From contig JAFKJK010000008.1 of the NCBI GenBank assembly GCA_017306015.1, positions 124,001-188,000 on the forward strand: a DNA stretch of 64,000 bases. The letters are read 5' to 3'. Each line of letters starts with the position of its first letter. The stretch's first letter is position 1. Origin of the DNA: Propionibacteriaceae bacterium. GTDB taxonomy: Bacteria; Actinomycetota; Actinomycetes; Propionibacteriales; Propionibacteriaceae. This document shows positions 32,248-40,974 of this stretch, piece after piece. Under the pieces are notes generated by a model. It was not told where the DNA came from. It saw nothing but the letters and a program-made list of their open reading frames with translations, and did no database searches. The translations under genes and the position numbers were made by a program.

Positions 32248-33297
32248 ATGGGCTCGACCATCACCTTGAAGACGCTGGCCACCGAGCTGGGCGTCTCGAC
32301 CACCACGGTCTCCAACGCGTACAGCAAGCCGGACCGGCTCTCGGCCGAACTGCGGCAGCGGATCCTCGACAAGGCCGACGAACTCGGCTACTGCGGACCC
32401 AGCGCCGCCGGCCGGGCACTGCGCTCCGGCAAGACCGACGTCTGCGGCTTCCTGTTCGGCGGCGACCTGTCGTCGGCGTTCGCCGACCCCTACTCGGTGA
32501 TCTTCCTCGGCGGCCTCACCCGGACGCTGGAGCAGTACGGCGCGTCCGTCCTGCTGCTGCGGGCGCCGGAGGAGCGTGAGGCCGAGGGCCAGCTGTTCCA
32601 GCGGGCGGCGATCGACTCGATCGTGCTGTGCGCCTCCACGGAGGGCCACCCCGGGCTCGACGTGCTGCGGCAGCGCGGCGTCCGGGTGATCGCCACCCAG
32701 CGCAGCGAGGGCGACTGGGTCGCCATCAACGACACCAAGGCAGGCCGGCTGATCGGCAAGCACCTCGACCGGCTCGGTCACCGCAAGGTGGTCGTCATCG
32801 CTCCGGGGTGCATCCCTCCCGGGGAAGAGGTGATGGAGTTCGGTGCCAGTGAGCTGGACGCCTTCCCGAGCTCGTACGGCTACGACCGCGAGCGGCTGAA
32901 CGGGCTGGCGGAGAAGATGCCGGGCGCCGAGATCCGAGTCGTCATCGCCGGACCGAACACCCGCGAGGCCGGACGCGCCGCTGCGGGCTACGTGCTCGAC
33001 GACCAGGACCGCCCGACCGCGATCGTCGCGCTCAGCGACGTCCTCGCCCTCGGGGTCTGGGACGCTGTCGCCGACCGCGGCCTGAAGCCGGGCCGGGACA
33101 TCTCCCTCTCGGGCTTCGACGACCTGCCCGACGCCGGCTTCCTCGGCATCACCACGATCCGCCAGCCGATCGCCCGCAAGGGCGAACTCGCCGGCCGGCT
33201 GGCGATGGATCCCGACTATCCCGAGCGGCAGATCACGCTCCCCATTGAACTTGTCGTCCGGGCGAGTACCGGACCGGCACCGCGGCACGTGAAGTAA
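32248..33297 (+). CDS. LacI family transcriptional regulator
   Basis: This 349-residue DNA-binding protein has the LacI HTH and hinge at its N-terminus (TLKTLATELGVSTTTVSNAYSKPDRLS), followed by a periplasmic-binding-like effector domain to about residue 340. The effector is unknown. ATG 32248 has AGGAGG 5 bases upstream; a GTG at 32242 falls inside that ribosome site. Two operator-like palindromes cover the promoter, so autoregulation is likely. The usual partner (sugar transport or catabolic genes) is absent. Only a 63-residue protein gene follows. Confidence 0.92.
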   Translation: MGSTITLKTLATELGVSTTTVSNAYSKPDRLSAELRQRILDKADELGYCGPSAAGRALRSGKTDVCGFLFGGDLSSAFADPYSVIFLGGLTRTLEQYGASVLLLRAPEEREAEGQLFQRAAIDSIVLCASTEGHPGLDVLRQRGVRVIATQRSEGDWVAINDTKAGRLIGKHLDRLGHRKVVVIAPGCIPPGEEVMEFGASELDAFPSSYGYDRERLNGLAEKMPGAEIRVVIAGPNTREAGRAAAGYVLDDQDRPTAIVALSDVLALGVWDAVADRGLKPGRDISLSGFDDLPDAGFLGITTIRQPIARKGELAGRLAMDPDYPERQITLPIELVVRASTGPAPRHVK

Positions 33298-33313
33298 GAG
33301 AAGAGGTAAGCAC

Positions 33314-33505
33314 ATGACCATGTCCCTGATCCACCAGATCGAGCTCGCGGAGCGCGGGCTCACCGAGTTCGACATCATCGATCCCCGGTTCGTCCCCGCC
33401 GAGCGGGCCTCGCTGCGCGAGTCGTTCGCCCGGGCGATCCGCTCCAGCGCCCGTTCCGGCCTGCGTCTCGCCGATCGTCTCGATCCGGCCTGCCAGGCGG
33501 CCTGA
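33314..33505 (+). CDS. small protein downstream of the LacI regulator, unknown function
   Basis: A 63-residue protein begins 16 bases after the regulator's stop, with GAAGAGG 11 bases before the ATG. It is mixed helical, Arg- and Ala-rich, and has no signal peptide or membrane segment (MTMSLIHQIELAERGL at its start). A strong hairpin follows its stop after 12 bases, which supports it as the last gene of the regulator's transcript. I do not recognise the family. Confidence 0.65.
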   Translation: MTMSLIHQIELAERGLTEFDIIDPRFVPAERASLRESFARAIRSSARSGLRLADRLDPACQAA

Positions 33506-33517
33506 CCCCACCGACAG

Positions 33518-33559
33518 ACGGCCCGCGCCGGTCACCCGATGGTGACCGACGCGGGCCGT
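33518..33559. terminator. terminator hairpin, 19-bp stem
   Basis: ACGGCCCGCGCCGGTCACC (33518-33536) pairs with 33541-33559 with one mismatch and a 4-base CGAT loop, followed by TTTGTCGTT. It lies between the convergent small gene and korB and probably serves both. Confidence 0.85.
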
Positions 33560-33578
33560 TTGTCGTTCTCGGAGAGGT

Positions 33579-34628
33579 TCAGACCGTCCAGGTGTCCTTG
33601 CCGGTGACGAGTTCCTGGGCCAGCCGCAGCTGCTCGGCGGCATCGGCCGGGACGTGGACCTGGGCGCGGGCGAGGTCGTCGTAGGCCGGGTGGTCGACGT
33701 CGCGGAAGATCCCGATCGGCGCGGTGGCCATGCCCTGGCTGTCCGTGAGCCGGGACAGCGCGAACGCCAGCTGCGGGTTCTCCTCGTGGGCGTCGTGGCG
33801 GAGCACATTCTCGATGCCGACCTCGGCGACGGGCGCGATCCTGACCGCACCCGAGCCGTCGGCGATCACGCCGAGCGACCCGTCCGGGCCGAAGGTGATC
33901 GGTTCGCCGTGCCGCAGCTCGATGAAGCCGTACTGCTTCAGCGGGTCGAAGGCGCCGTCGTTGAAGATCACGCAGTTCTGGTAGATCTCCACCAGCGAGG
34001 CGCCGCGATGACGTGCCGCGGCAGTGAGCACCTCGGTCAGGTGCGCCCGGTTGTTGTCGACCGTCCGCGCCACGAAGGTGGCCTCGGCGCCCAGCGCGAG
34101 CGAGACCGGGTTGAACGGGCGGTCCACCGATCCCATCGGCGACGACTTGGTCACCTTGCCCTGCTCGGACGTCGGCGAGTACTGGCCCTTGGTCAGCCCG
34201 TAGATCCGGTTGTTGAACAGCAGAATGGTGATGTTCACGTTGCGCCGCAGCGCGTGGATCAGATGGTTGCCGCCGATGCTCAGCGCGTCCCCGTCCCCGG
34301 TGACCACCCACACCGACAGGTCCGGGCGCGCCATCGCGACGCCGGTCGCGATCGCCGGTGCCCGGCCGTGGATCGAGTGCATGCCGTAGGCGTCGACGTA
34401 GTACGGGAAGCGGGAGGAGCAGCCGATCCCGGAGATGATCACCAGGTTCTCCCGACGGATGCCGAGCCCCGGCATCATCCCCTGGAACGCCGCGAGGACG
34501 GAGTAGTCACCACAGCCCGGACACCAGCGCACCTCGTCGCCGGAGACGAAGTCCTTCCGGGTCAGAGGGGTCAGCGAGAGCGGGACCTTGGCCAGGCCGG
34601 CCGGTGGTCCGCTCGGGATGGTGGTCAC
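33579..34628 (-). CDS. korB: 2-oxoglutarate:ferredoxin oxidoreductase, beta subunit
   Basis: KorB binds thiamine diphosphate and an iron-sulfur cluster and, with KorA, decarboxylates 2-oxoglutarate to succinyl-CoA using ferredoxin. The 349-residue protein has the CPGCGDYSVLAAFQ cluster motif, GIGCSSRFPYY, and the thiamine diphosphate motif GDGDALSIGGNHLIHALRRN. The GTG start overlaps the korA stop (GTGA). The HGRAPAIATG segment is characteristic of the KorB/PorB group. Confidence 0.93.
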   Translation of the reverse strand: MTTIPSGPPAGLAKVPLSLTPLTRKDFVSGDEVRWCPGCGDYSVLAAFQGMMPGLGIRRENLVIISGIGCSSRFPYYVDAYGMHSIHGRAPAIATGVAMARPDLSVWVVTGDGDALSIGGNHLIHALRRNVNITILLFNNRIYGLTKGQYSPTSEQGKVTKSSPMGSVDRPFNPVSLALGAEATFVARTVDNNRAHLTEVLTAAARHRGASLVEIYQNCVIFNDGAFDPLKQYGFIELRHGEPITFGPDGSLGVIADGSGAVRIAPVAEVGIENVLRHDAHEENPQLAFALSRLTDSQGMATAPIGIFRDVDHPAYDDLARAQVHVPADAAEQLRLAQELVTGKDTWTV

Positions 34629-36478
34629 TTCTCGGCCTCCTCGTCGATGATCGCCGTGAGGTGTTCGGCGAGCTCGGACTGGCGCAACGGCAGCCCCCGC
34701 ACCTGGTTGAAGCCCTCCACCGGAACCAGGTAGTTGGCGCGCAGCCACATCGCGAGCTGCCCGAGGTTCATCTCCGGCACGATCACCCGGTCGTAGCTGC
34801 GCAGGACGTCGCCGACGTTGCGGGGCAGCGGGTTGAGGTGGCGGAGATGAGCGGTGGCCAACTCGCGCCCGGAGTTGCGGACGGCGCGGGCCGCGGCGCG
34901 GATCGGGCCGTACGTCGAGCCCCAGCCGAGCACCAGCACCTTCGCCCGCCCGGACGGGTCGTCGACGGCGAGCGGGGGCAGGGTGTCGGCGATGCCGTCC
35001 ACCTTCGCCTGCCGGAGCCGGACCATCTGGTCGTGGTTCCCGGCGTCGTAGGACACCGCACCGGTGCCGTCCGCCTTCTCCAGACCGCCGATGCGGTGCT
35101 CCAGGCCGGGGGTCCCGGGGGCGACCCAGGAGCGGGCGCCCCTGTCGTCGCGTACGTAGGGCGCGTAGCTGCCGTCCGGCTGGTTCGGCTCGGTGGTGAA
35201 GCCCGGCTCGATCGGGGGCAGCGCGGCCAGGTCCGGGACCGGCCAGGGCTCGGCCCCGTTGCCGAGGTAGCCGTCGGATAGCAGCAGCACCGGGGTGCGG
35301 TACTCGACCGCCAGCTTCACCGCCTCGTACGCAGAGGAGAAGCAGTCGGACGGCGACTGGGCCGCGATCACCGGCAGCGGGGCCTCGCCGTGGCGTCCGA
35401 ACAACGCCATGTTCAGGTCGGACTGCTCGGTTTTCGTCGGCAGTCCGGTGGACGGCCCGCCGCGCTGGACGTCCACGACGACCAGGGGCAGTTCCAGCAT
35501 CACCGCCAGGCCGATGGTCTCGGTCTTCAGCGACAGCCCGGGGCCGGACGTGCTGGTCGCGCCGAGCTGACCGGCGAAGGACGCGCCGACGGCAGCACCG
35601 ATCGCGCTGATCTCGTCCTCGGCCTGGAACGTGACCACCCCGGCCCGCTTGGTGCCGGCGAGGTAGTGCAGGATGTCGGAGGCCGGCGTGATCGGGTAGG
35701 CGCCCAGGAAGAGCTGCAGGCCGGCGCGGGCCGCCCCAGCCACCAGTCCCAGCGCGGTGGCCCGGTTGCCGGTGATCTGCCGATAGGTGCCCGGACGGGT
35801 CGGCGCGGCCTCGATCCGGAACCGCGAGACGAAGCCCTCGGAGGTCTCGCCGAAGTTGTAGCCGGCCTTGAGCGCGGCGACGTTGGCGTCGCGGATGAGC
35901 GCCTTGTCGGCGAACTTCTCCTCGAGGAATCTGATGGTGGGTTCCAGTGGCCGGCCGTACAGCCAGTCGAGGAGCCCGAGTGCGTACATGTTCTTGGTCC
36001 GGGAGGCGTCCTTGCGGCCCAGGCCGAGGTCGGCGACGGCCGCGGTGGCCTGCCCGGACAGGTCGATGGCGTGCACCTGGTAGCGCGCCAGGGTGCCGTC
36101 GGTGAGGGGACTGAGGGTGTAGCCGGCCTTGGCCACGTTGCGCGCGGTGAACTCGGCCGAGTCGACGATCAGCAGGCCGCCGGCGGCGAGGTCGGCGATG
36201 TTGGCGCGCAGCGCGGCCGGGTTCATCGCGACCAGCACCTCGGGCGCGTCCCCGGGGGTGTGGATGTCGAAGTCGGCGAAGTGCAGCTGGAAGCTCGACA
36301 CCCCGGCCACGGTCCCCGCGGGAGCGCGGATCTCGGCCGGGTAACTCGGCAGGGTGACGAAGTCGTTGCCGGCCAGGGCGGCCTCGGAGGTGAACCGGTC
36401 GCCGGTCAGCTGCATGCCATCGCCGGAGTCCCCGGCGAAGCGGATCACGACATGGTCGATGGTGTTCACGTCGGTCAT
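34625..36478 (-). CDS. korA: 2-oxoglutarate:ferredoxin oxidoreductase, alpha subunit (gamma-alpha fusion)
   Basis: This 617-residue subunit fuses the gamma domain (residues 1-190, starting VVIRFAGDSGDGMQLTGD) to the alpha (pyrimidine-binding) domain. The alpha part includes GAYPITPASDILHYL and ATSTSGPGLSLKTE. This fused layout is the actinobacterial KorA type, which supports an alternative tricarboxylic acid cycle step. AGGAGG lies about 14 bases before the ATG. The 88-bp gap upstream is shared with the divergent mannosyltransferase promoter. Confidence 0.93.
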   Translation of the reverse strand: MTDVNTIDHVVIRFAGDSGDGMQLTGDRFTSEAALAGNDFVTLPSYPAEIRAPAGTVAGVSSFQLHFADFDIHTPGDAPEVLVAMNPAALRANIADLAAGGLLIVDSAEFTARNVAKAGYTLSPLTDGTLARYQVHAIDLSGQATAAVADLGLGRKDASRTKNMYALGLLDWLYGRPLEPTIRFLEEKFADKALIRDANVAALKAGYNFGETSEGFVSRFRIEAAPTRPGTYRQITGNRATALGLVAGAARAGLQLFLGAYPITPASDILHYLAGTKRAGVVTFQAEDEISAIGAAVGASFAGQLGATSTSGPGLSLKTETIGLAVMLELPLVVVDVQRGGPSTGLPTKTEQSDLNMALFGRHGEAPLPVIAAQSPSDCFSSAYEAVKLAVEYRTPVLLLSDGYLGNGAEPWPVPDLAALPPIEPGFTTEPNQPDGSYAPYVRDDRGARSWVAPGTPGLEHRIGGLEKADGTGAVSYDAGNHDQMVRLRQAKVDGIADTLPPLAVDDPSGRAKVLVLGWGSTYGPIRAAARAVRNSGRELATAHLRHLNPLPRNVGDVLRSYDRVIVPEMNLGQLAMWLRANYLVPVEGFNQVRGLPLRQSELAEHLTAIIDEEAEK

Positions 36479-36554
36479 GTGGTCGGGTGCGATCCTCCTT
36501 GCGGGGCAAACGTCTCGACAATACCTCGGGGAGCAACCGTAGGGAACCGCGGGC

Positions 36555-36560
36555 TAGGCT
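36555..36560 (+). promoter_or_regulatory. leaderless promoter -10 (TAGGCT)
   Basis: TAGGCT is followed by six bases and GTG (36567). That GTG opens an 11-codon frame, not the mannosyltransferase frame (see the leader peptide entry). Confidence 0.6.
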
Positions 36561-36566
36561 GGGGAC

Positions 36567-36602
36567 GTGCCGCCGTCCGCTCCATCGGTCCCGTGGTCGT
36601 GA
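36567..36602 (+). CDS. candidate 11-residue leader peptide (VPPSAPSVPWS)
   Basis: The GTG placed exactly where a leaderless transcript would start encodes an 11-residue, Pro- and Ser-rich peptide. Its TGA overlaps the GTG of the mannosyltransferase (GTGA at 36599-36602). The mannosyltransferase has no ribosome site, so it may depend on ribosomes arriving from this peptide by termination-reinitiation. Four prolines in eleven codons could slow elongation. A chance frame cannot be excluded. Confidence 0.45.
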   Translation: MPPSAPSVPWS

Positions 36603-38116
36603 CCCAGAATGCGCCGGCCGCCGGCCGGGCCCGACTGGTTCGTGCCCGGATCGCGGGCTGGCGCAGCGACGTGGCCGAGGCCTGGGGCCATCGCCCCGTG
36701 CGCCGGGGTCTGGCCGGCTCAGCACTGATCGCCCTCGGGTCCCTGACCCCCGCCTATCTCCCGCAGAGCACTCCGCTGTGGGAACCGATGCGCGCGCTCG
36801 GCCTGGACTCGTGGCCGGCCCGCGTCCTCGGCACCCTGCTGGTCATCGCCGGCGTCGCCTTGATGGTGGACGCGTGGTTCAAGCTCCGGCCGAGCGTCTA
36901 CCACGAGGTGAAGCACTGGCCGATCACCCTGATCTGGAGCCTGCCGCTGGTGCCCGCGCCGCTCATCTTCAGCCATGACGCCTATGGCTACGCCGCCCAG
37001 GGGTGGCTGCTGCGCTCGGGGCTCAACCCGTACGAGGTGCCGATCGCGGCCCTGCCCGGTCCGTTTGCCGACCAGTTCAGCTGGATGTGGCGTTACAACA
37101 CCGCGATGTACCCGCCGCTCAGCCTGGAGATGTTCCACGGGTTGGTGATCATGGCGGGCAACAATCCCTACCTGTCCGCACTGTTCATGCGCATCCCTGC
37201 GCTGCTCGGGGTCGGCCTGATCGTCTACTTCCTGCCACGGGTCGCGCGGCAACTCGGTGCCGACATCCAGCTCACGGCCTGGTTCTCGGCCATCAACCCG
37301 TTGGTGATCATCGACCTGGTCGGCGGTGCGCACAACGACGCGCTGATGCTCGGGCTGGTGGTGCTGGCGCTGTGGCTGGCGTTCCGGGGACAGTTCTGGT
37401 GGGCAGCGGCCCTGGTCGGCGTGGCCGCCTGCATCAAGCAGCCGGCGATCCTCGCGTTCTACCCGGTGGCACTGATCCGTCACCCGTGGCCGACACTGCG
37501 CTGGGCGGACACCTGGCCTGCGCTGAGGCGGCTCGCCCTGAGCCTCGGTGTCTCGGTGGCGGTCTTCGTCGCCATCACCCTGGCGACCGGACTCGGGTTC
37601 GGCTGGATCTACGCAGCAGGCGTGCCCGGTCAGATCGTCACCCTTGCCCCGTTCACCCTCGTGGGGGCCGGCCTCAACCTGGTGCTGACCAGTCTTGGCG
37701 CACCTGTCGCCGGAGAGATCGTGATGGACGTCCTGCGCTACCTCGGCCTCGGGCTGACTGCTGCCGTCATCGGCTGGCTCGCGCTCGGGGTCGGACGGAA
37801 GCGGCCGGTCACCTTCCTCAGCTGGTCGTACCTCGCGTTTGCGTTCGGCGGCATCGCGCTGAACAGCTGGTACCTGACCTGGGGCGGGGTGATGCTGCCC
37901 CTGACCAAGCCGAACCCGCGGATCATCGGGACGGCGGTGACCGTCACCGCCATTCTGCTGGCGTACGAGGCCGGCAACCTGGCTTGGCGCAACGACAACG
38001 GCTCAGCCTCGTTCGTCGCGCTCGGACTGGCGGGCATGGCGACGGTGATCGTGTTGATCTACCGGCACCAGCAGGAGCACCGGGCCCGGACGGCCGTGGA
38101 ACGCGCCGATGGGTGA
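36599..38116 (+). CDS. mptB: polyprenol-phosphomannose-dependent alpha-1,6-mannosyltransferase (MptB-like)
   Basis: This membrane glycosyltransferase of the GT-C fold (505 residues, about 12 hydrophobic segments) probably extends the mannan core of a lipoglycan outside the membrane, using polyprenyl-phosphate-mannose. Family features include the first-loop motif SHDAYGYAAQGWLLRSGLNPYEV with the catalytic-type acidic residue, and the HNDALMLGLVVLAL helix. In frame, GTG 36593 and GTG 36599 are both possible. I choose 36599 because its GTGA overlaps the stop of an upstream leaderless mini-frame. The following hydrolase gene overlaps it by 8 bases. Confidence 0.8.
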   Translation: MTQNAPAAGRARLVRARIAGWRSDVAEAWGHRPVRRGLAGSALIALGSLTPAYLPQSTPLWEPMRALGLDSWPARVLGTLLVIAGVALMVDAWFKLRPSVYHEVKHWPITLIWSLPLVPAPLIFSHDAYGYAAQGWLLRSGLNPYEVPIAALPGPFADQFSWMWRYNTAMYPPLSLEMFHGLVIMAGNNPYLSALFMRIPALLGVGLIVYFLPRVARQLGADIQLTAWFSAINPLVIIDLVGGAHNDALMLGLVVLALWLAFRGQFWWAAALVGVAACIKQPAILAFYPVALIRHPWPTLRWADTWPALRRLALSLGVSVAVFVAITLATGLGFGWIYAAGVPGQIVTLAPFTLVGAGLNLVLTSLGAPVAGEIVMDVLRYLGLGLTAAVIGWLALGVGRKRPVTFLSWSYLAFAFGGIALNSWYLTWGGVMLPLTKPNPRIIGTAVTVTAILLAYEAGNLAWRNDNGSASFVALGLAGMATVIVLIYRHQQEHRARTAVERADG

Positions 38117-39053
38117 GACACCCAAGGCCGAGGTCTGGATCAGCCGCGCCGGCGCGGTCGCGACGATCACCCTCAACCGGCCCCGGGCGATCAACGCCTT
38201 GAGCCTGCGGATGTTCCACCTGCTGCGCAGTGGACTGTCCCACCTGGCTACGGACGACTCGATCGACGCCATCGAGTTGCGCGGGGCCGGAGACAGGGGC
38301 CTGTGTGCCGGCGCGGACGTGCGCGAGCTGCGCGGGATCGTCCTCGGCGGCGGGGACGTGCGGGGATTCTTCGAGGCCGAGTACACCCTCGATCTGGCGA
38401 TCGCCTCATTCGAGAAGCCGTTCACCGCCTCCATGTCCGGGATCACGATGGGCGGTGGTCTCGGACTGAGCGCGCACTGCCGCGACCGGGTGGTGGACGC
38501 GACGAGCGTCCTGGCGATGCCGGAGACCCAGATCGGGCTGTTCCCCGACGTCTTCGTCTCCCACCTCCTGGCCCGGATGCCGGGACGGGTGGGCTACCAC
38601 CTCGCCCTCACCGGGGCTTCGGTGAACGCTGCGGACGCCATCCGCCTCGGGCTGGCCGACCGGTGCGAGGGTCGGCTGCCCGAGCCCGATCCGACGCTGG
38701 CCGGTGAATGGATCGCCGACTGCTACGCCGCCGGCGACGCGAGCGAGATCCTCGGCCGGCTGGACCAGCACGCCGATCCGGACGCCCGTGCTGCTGCTGC
38801 CGAGATCCGGCGCCGCAGCCCGCTCTCGGTGGCGGTGTCGCTGGAGGCGCTTGATCGGGCGGCGACGTTCGCGACGCTGGCCGACCAGTACGACCACGAG
38901 CTCGCCCTTGCTGTCCGGATGGCCACCGGCCCGGACTTCGTCGAGGGCGTCCGCGCGCAGCTGGTCGACCGCGACCGTGACCCGCACTGGAGCCACGGGA
39001 GCCTGACCGAGGTCACCCGGGCCGAGGTGCTGTCCTACTTCGAGCCGCTGTGA
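38109..39053 (+). CDS. enoyl-CoA hydratase/isomerase family, 3-hydroxyisobutyryl-CoA hydrolase-like
   Basis: This 314-residue crotonase-fold protein has ITLNRPRAINALS, the oxyanion-hole segments GAGDRGLCAGADVREL and SGITMGGGLGLSAHC, and MPETQIGLFPDVFVSHLLARMPG. The C-terminal GPDFVEGVRAQLVDRDRDPHW resembles 3-hydroxyisobutyryl-CoA hydrolases of valine breakdown rather than hydratases. It overlaps the mannosyltransferase gene by 8 bases and so probably shares its transcript, though no metabolic link is evident. The hydrolase call is favoured, but a hydratase is possible. Confidence 0.82.
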   Translation: MGETPKAEVWISRAGAVATITLNRPRAINALSLRMFHLLRSGLSHLATDDSIDAIELRGAGDRGLCAGADVRELRGIVLGGGDVRGFFEAEYTLDLAIASFEKPFTASMSGITMGGGLGLSAHCRDRVVDATSVLAMPETQIGLFPDVFVSHLLARMPGRVGYHLALTGASVNAADAIRLGLADRCEGRLPEPDPTLAGEWIADCYAAGDASEILGRLDQHADPDARAAAAEIRRRSPLSVAVSLEALDRAATFATLADQYDHELALAVRMATGPDFVEGVRAQLVDRDRDPHWSHGSLTEVTRAEVLSYFEPL

Positions 39054-39113
39054 ACCATCGGGGACAGGTACTTCGGTTCAGTTGAACCGTCGGGGACCGG
39101 TACTTCGGTTCAG
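39052..39113. repeat. tandem 30-bp repeat, REP-like, between convergent genes
   Basis: Two copies of a 30-bp unit at 39052-39081 and 39084-39113 (period 32) differ at two positions. Each contains GGGGAC followed by GGTACTTCGGTTCAG. The junction CGGTTCAGTTGAACCG (39076-39091) is a palindrome. It begins inside the stop codon of the hydrolase gene and ends 11 bases before the xthA stop. It looks like an interspersed repetitive extragenic palindrome. Confidence 0.65.
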
Positions 39114-39124
39114 AGCCGCGGCAG

Positions 39125-39946
39125 TCACCGATCGAGGTAGTCGACGACGACCGGCGCGTGGTCGCTGAGCCGGGCATCGTAGCTGTCGGCCCGGTCGGTG
39201 CCGCCGCTGACGGCGGCCCTGGCCAGGCCAGGCGTCGCGAAGTGGTAGTCGATCCGCCAGCCGACGTCGTTGGTGAACGCGTTGCCCAGCCAGCTCCACC
39301 ACGAGTACGGGCCGTCGGTCTCCGGATGGAGCCGGCGAACCACGTCCACCAGGGTGCGGGGACCGAGCAGACTGCCGAGCCACTCCCGCTCCTCGGGCAG
39401 GAACCCGACCGATTTCTGGTTGCCGCGCCAGTTGCGGAGGTCGGCGTTCGTGTGGGCGATGTTGAAGTCGCCCATGACGAGGAACTCCCGGCCCTTTCCG
39501 GCGGCGCCCAGCCGTGCCCGGGCCAGGTACGGACGGAAGGACCGCATGAACCGCCGCTTGTGCTGGTAACGGGCCAACTCGGCGGAGGAGTCGTCCGCCC
39601 GTCCGCCCTTCGGCAGGTAGAGGGACGCGACGGTGAGCCGCCAGCCGGACAGGTCGTAGTCGGCTTCGAGGTAGCGGCCCTCCTCGTCGAAGCCGGCGTG
39701 CCCGAAGCCTTCCCGCACAGCGACCGGGGGGACGCGGCTGAGCAGCGCGACACCGTTGCGTCCGGCCCGGTTCCCGGGGTGGTAGGCGAAGTGGTAGCCC
39801 TCGGTGGCGGCGAGCGGGACCAGGTCGGTGGCGCAGCGCACCTCCTGCAGGGCGACGAGGTCTGGCCGGCGCCAGTCGAGCCAGTCGGCGAATCCGCGGC
39901 GGACGGACGCGCGGATGCCGTTGACGTTCACGGTGGCGATCCGCAT
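39125..39946 (-). CDS. xthA: exodeoxyribonuclease III
   Basis: This 273-residue exonuclease/AP endonuclease repairs abasic sites in DNA. It has the family blocks MRIATVNVNGIRASVRRGF, LVALQEVRC with the metal-binding Glu, VASLYLPKGG, VMGDFNIAHT, and the C-terminal RIDYHFAT and LSDHAPVVVDY with the catalytic His. The ATG overlaps the stop of the upstream PLP-enzyme gene by one base. Three minus-strand genes (acetyltransferase, PLP enzyme, xthA) form one operon. Confidence 0.94.
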   Translation of the reverse strand: MRIATVNVNGIRASVRRGFADWLDWRRPDLVALQEVRCATDLVPLAATEGYHFAYHPGNRAGRNGVALLSRVPPVAVREGFGHAGFDEEGRYLEADYDLSGWRLTVASLYLPKGGRADDSSAELARYQHKRRFMRSFRPYLARARLGAAGKGREFLVMGDFNIAHTNADLRNWRGNQKSVGFLPEEREWLGSLLGPRTLVDVVRRLHPETDGPYSWWSWLGNAFTNDVGWRIDYHFATPGLARAAVSGGTDRADSYDARLSDHAPVVVDYLDR

Positions 39947-40974
39947 CAGTGGTTGCGTCCCCTCGCCGCGACCGGCCAGTGTCCGCCGGTGGTGAGGACG
40001 TACTCATCGCCGAGGTTCACGGCGTTGCAGACGTGGTTGGGCACGACCAGGATCACGCTCCCCAGCGCCGGCAGGCGTCCGGGCCACTCGATGGTGGCGT
40101 GGTGCTCGGACAGGGCCACGATCCGGGCGTCCGGCTCACCCAGGACGCGGCCGTAGCCGGTGGCCCAGGGCGCCCGATCGGCGCCCAGGGCCTTCGACCC
40201 GGCGTCGCAGATCACCCGTCCGCCGGCGTGGGAGACCACGGTCGAGCCGACGGTGAGCGCCACCTGCTCGAAGCCGATCGTCCCGAGTTCCACCTGCTGC
40301 GCGTCGCCGAAGACGTAGACACCGGGACGCAGTTCGTCCACGCGGGCGTCGGCGTACTGCAGCGAGGGCGTCGACCCCCCGCTGAGGACGCAGACGGGGA
40401 CGCCGGCAGCCGCCATCGCCGTTGCGGCTCTGGCGAGAGCGTCCGCCTCGTCGAGTGCGGCCTGCTCCCGGCCGCCGGGGGAGTAGCTGTGACCCGGGAA
40501 GGTGAAGGCGCCGCGGACGGCCAGTCCGAGCCCGGACAGCTCGCCGCCGAGGACTCCGGCGTCCGCCGGCAGGACGCCCGAGCGGTGGTGCCCCGAGTCG
40601 AGTTCGACCATCACCTGGACCGGCAGCCCGACCAGATTCCGTCCGGCCTCGATCGAGTCGCACCCGACGGCGACGCTGGCGCCCCCGGCGGCGAGCGCGC
40701 GCAGCCGGTCGGCGGCGCCCGCGTCCACCCACAGCGGATAGGCGATGAACAGGTCGGCGAACCCGGCGGCGGCGAACACCTCGGCCTCGCCGATCGTCGC
40801 GACCGTCAGGCCGACAGCGCCGGCGGCCTGTTGCCGCTCGGCGATCTGCGGGCACTTGTGGGTCTTGGCATGCGGCCGCAGGGCGACCCCGAGCCGCTCG
40901 GCGCGGGCGGCCGTGGCCGCGATGTTGGCGTCCAGGATTCCCGCGTCCAGTCGCAGGTACGGCGTCGCGGTCAT
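39946..40974 (-). CDS. DSD1/D-threonine aldolase family PLP enzyme (alanine racemase N-terminal fold)
   Basis: This 342-residue enzyme probably acts on a D-amino acid, either as D-serine dehydratase type 2 or as D-threonine aldolase. The PLP lysine lies in LRPHAKTHKC near residue 38. The fold-III barrel continues through VELDSGHHRSG and SGGSTPS. The C-terminal SEHHATIE and VPNHVCNAVNL carry His and Cys ligands of the metal found in these families. The start ATG overlaps the stop of the acetyltransferase gene (ATGA). The exact reaction cannot be fixed. Confidence 0.82.
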   Translation of the reverse strand: MTATPYLRLDAGILDANIAATAARAERLGVALRPHAKTHKCPQIAERQQAAGAVGLTVATIGEAEVFAAAGFADLFIAYPLWVDAGAADRLRALAAGGASVAVGCDSIEAGRNLVGLPVQVMVELDSGHHRSGVLPADAGVLGGELSGLGLAVRGAFTFPGHSYSPGGREQAALDEADALARAATAMAAAGVPVCVLSGGSTPSLQYADARVDELRPGVYVFGDAQQVELGTIGFEQVALTVGSTVVSHAGGRVICDAGSKALGADRAPWATGYGRVLGEPDARIVALSEHHATIEWPGRLPALGSVILVVPNHVCNAVNLGDEYVLTTGGHWPVAARGRNH

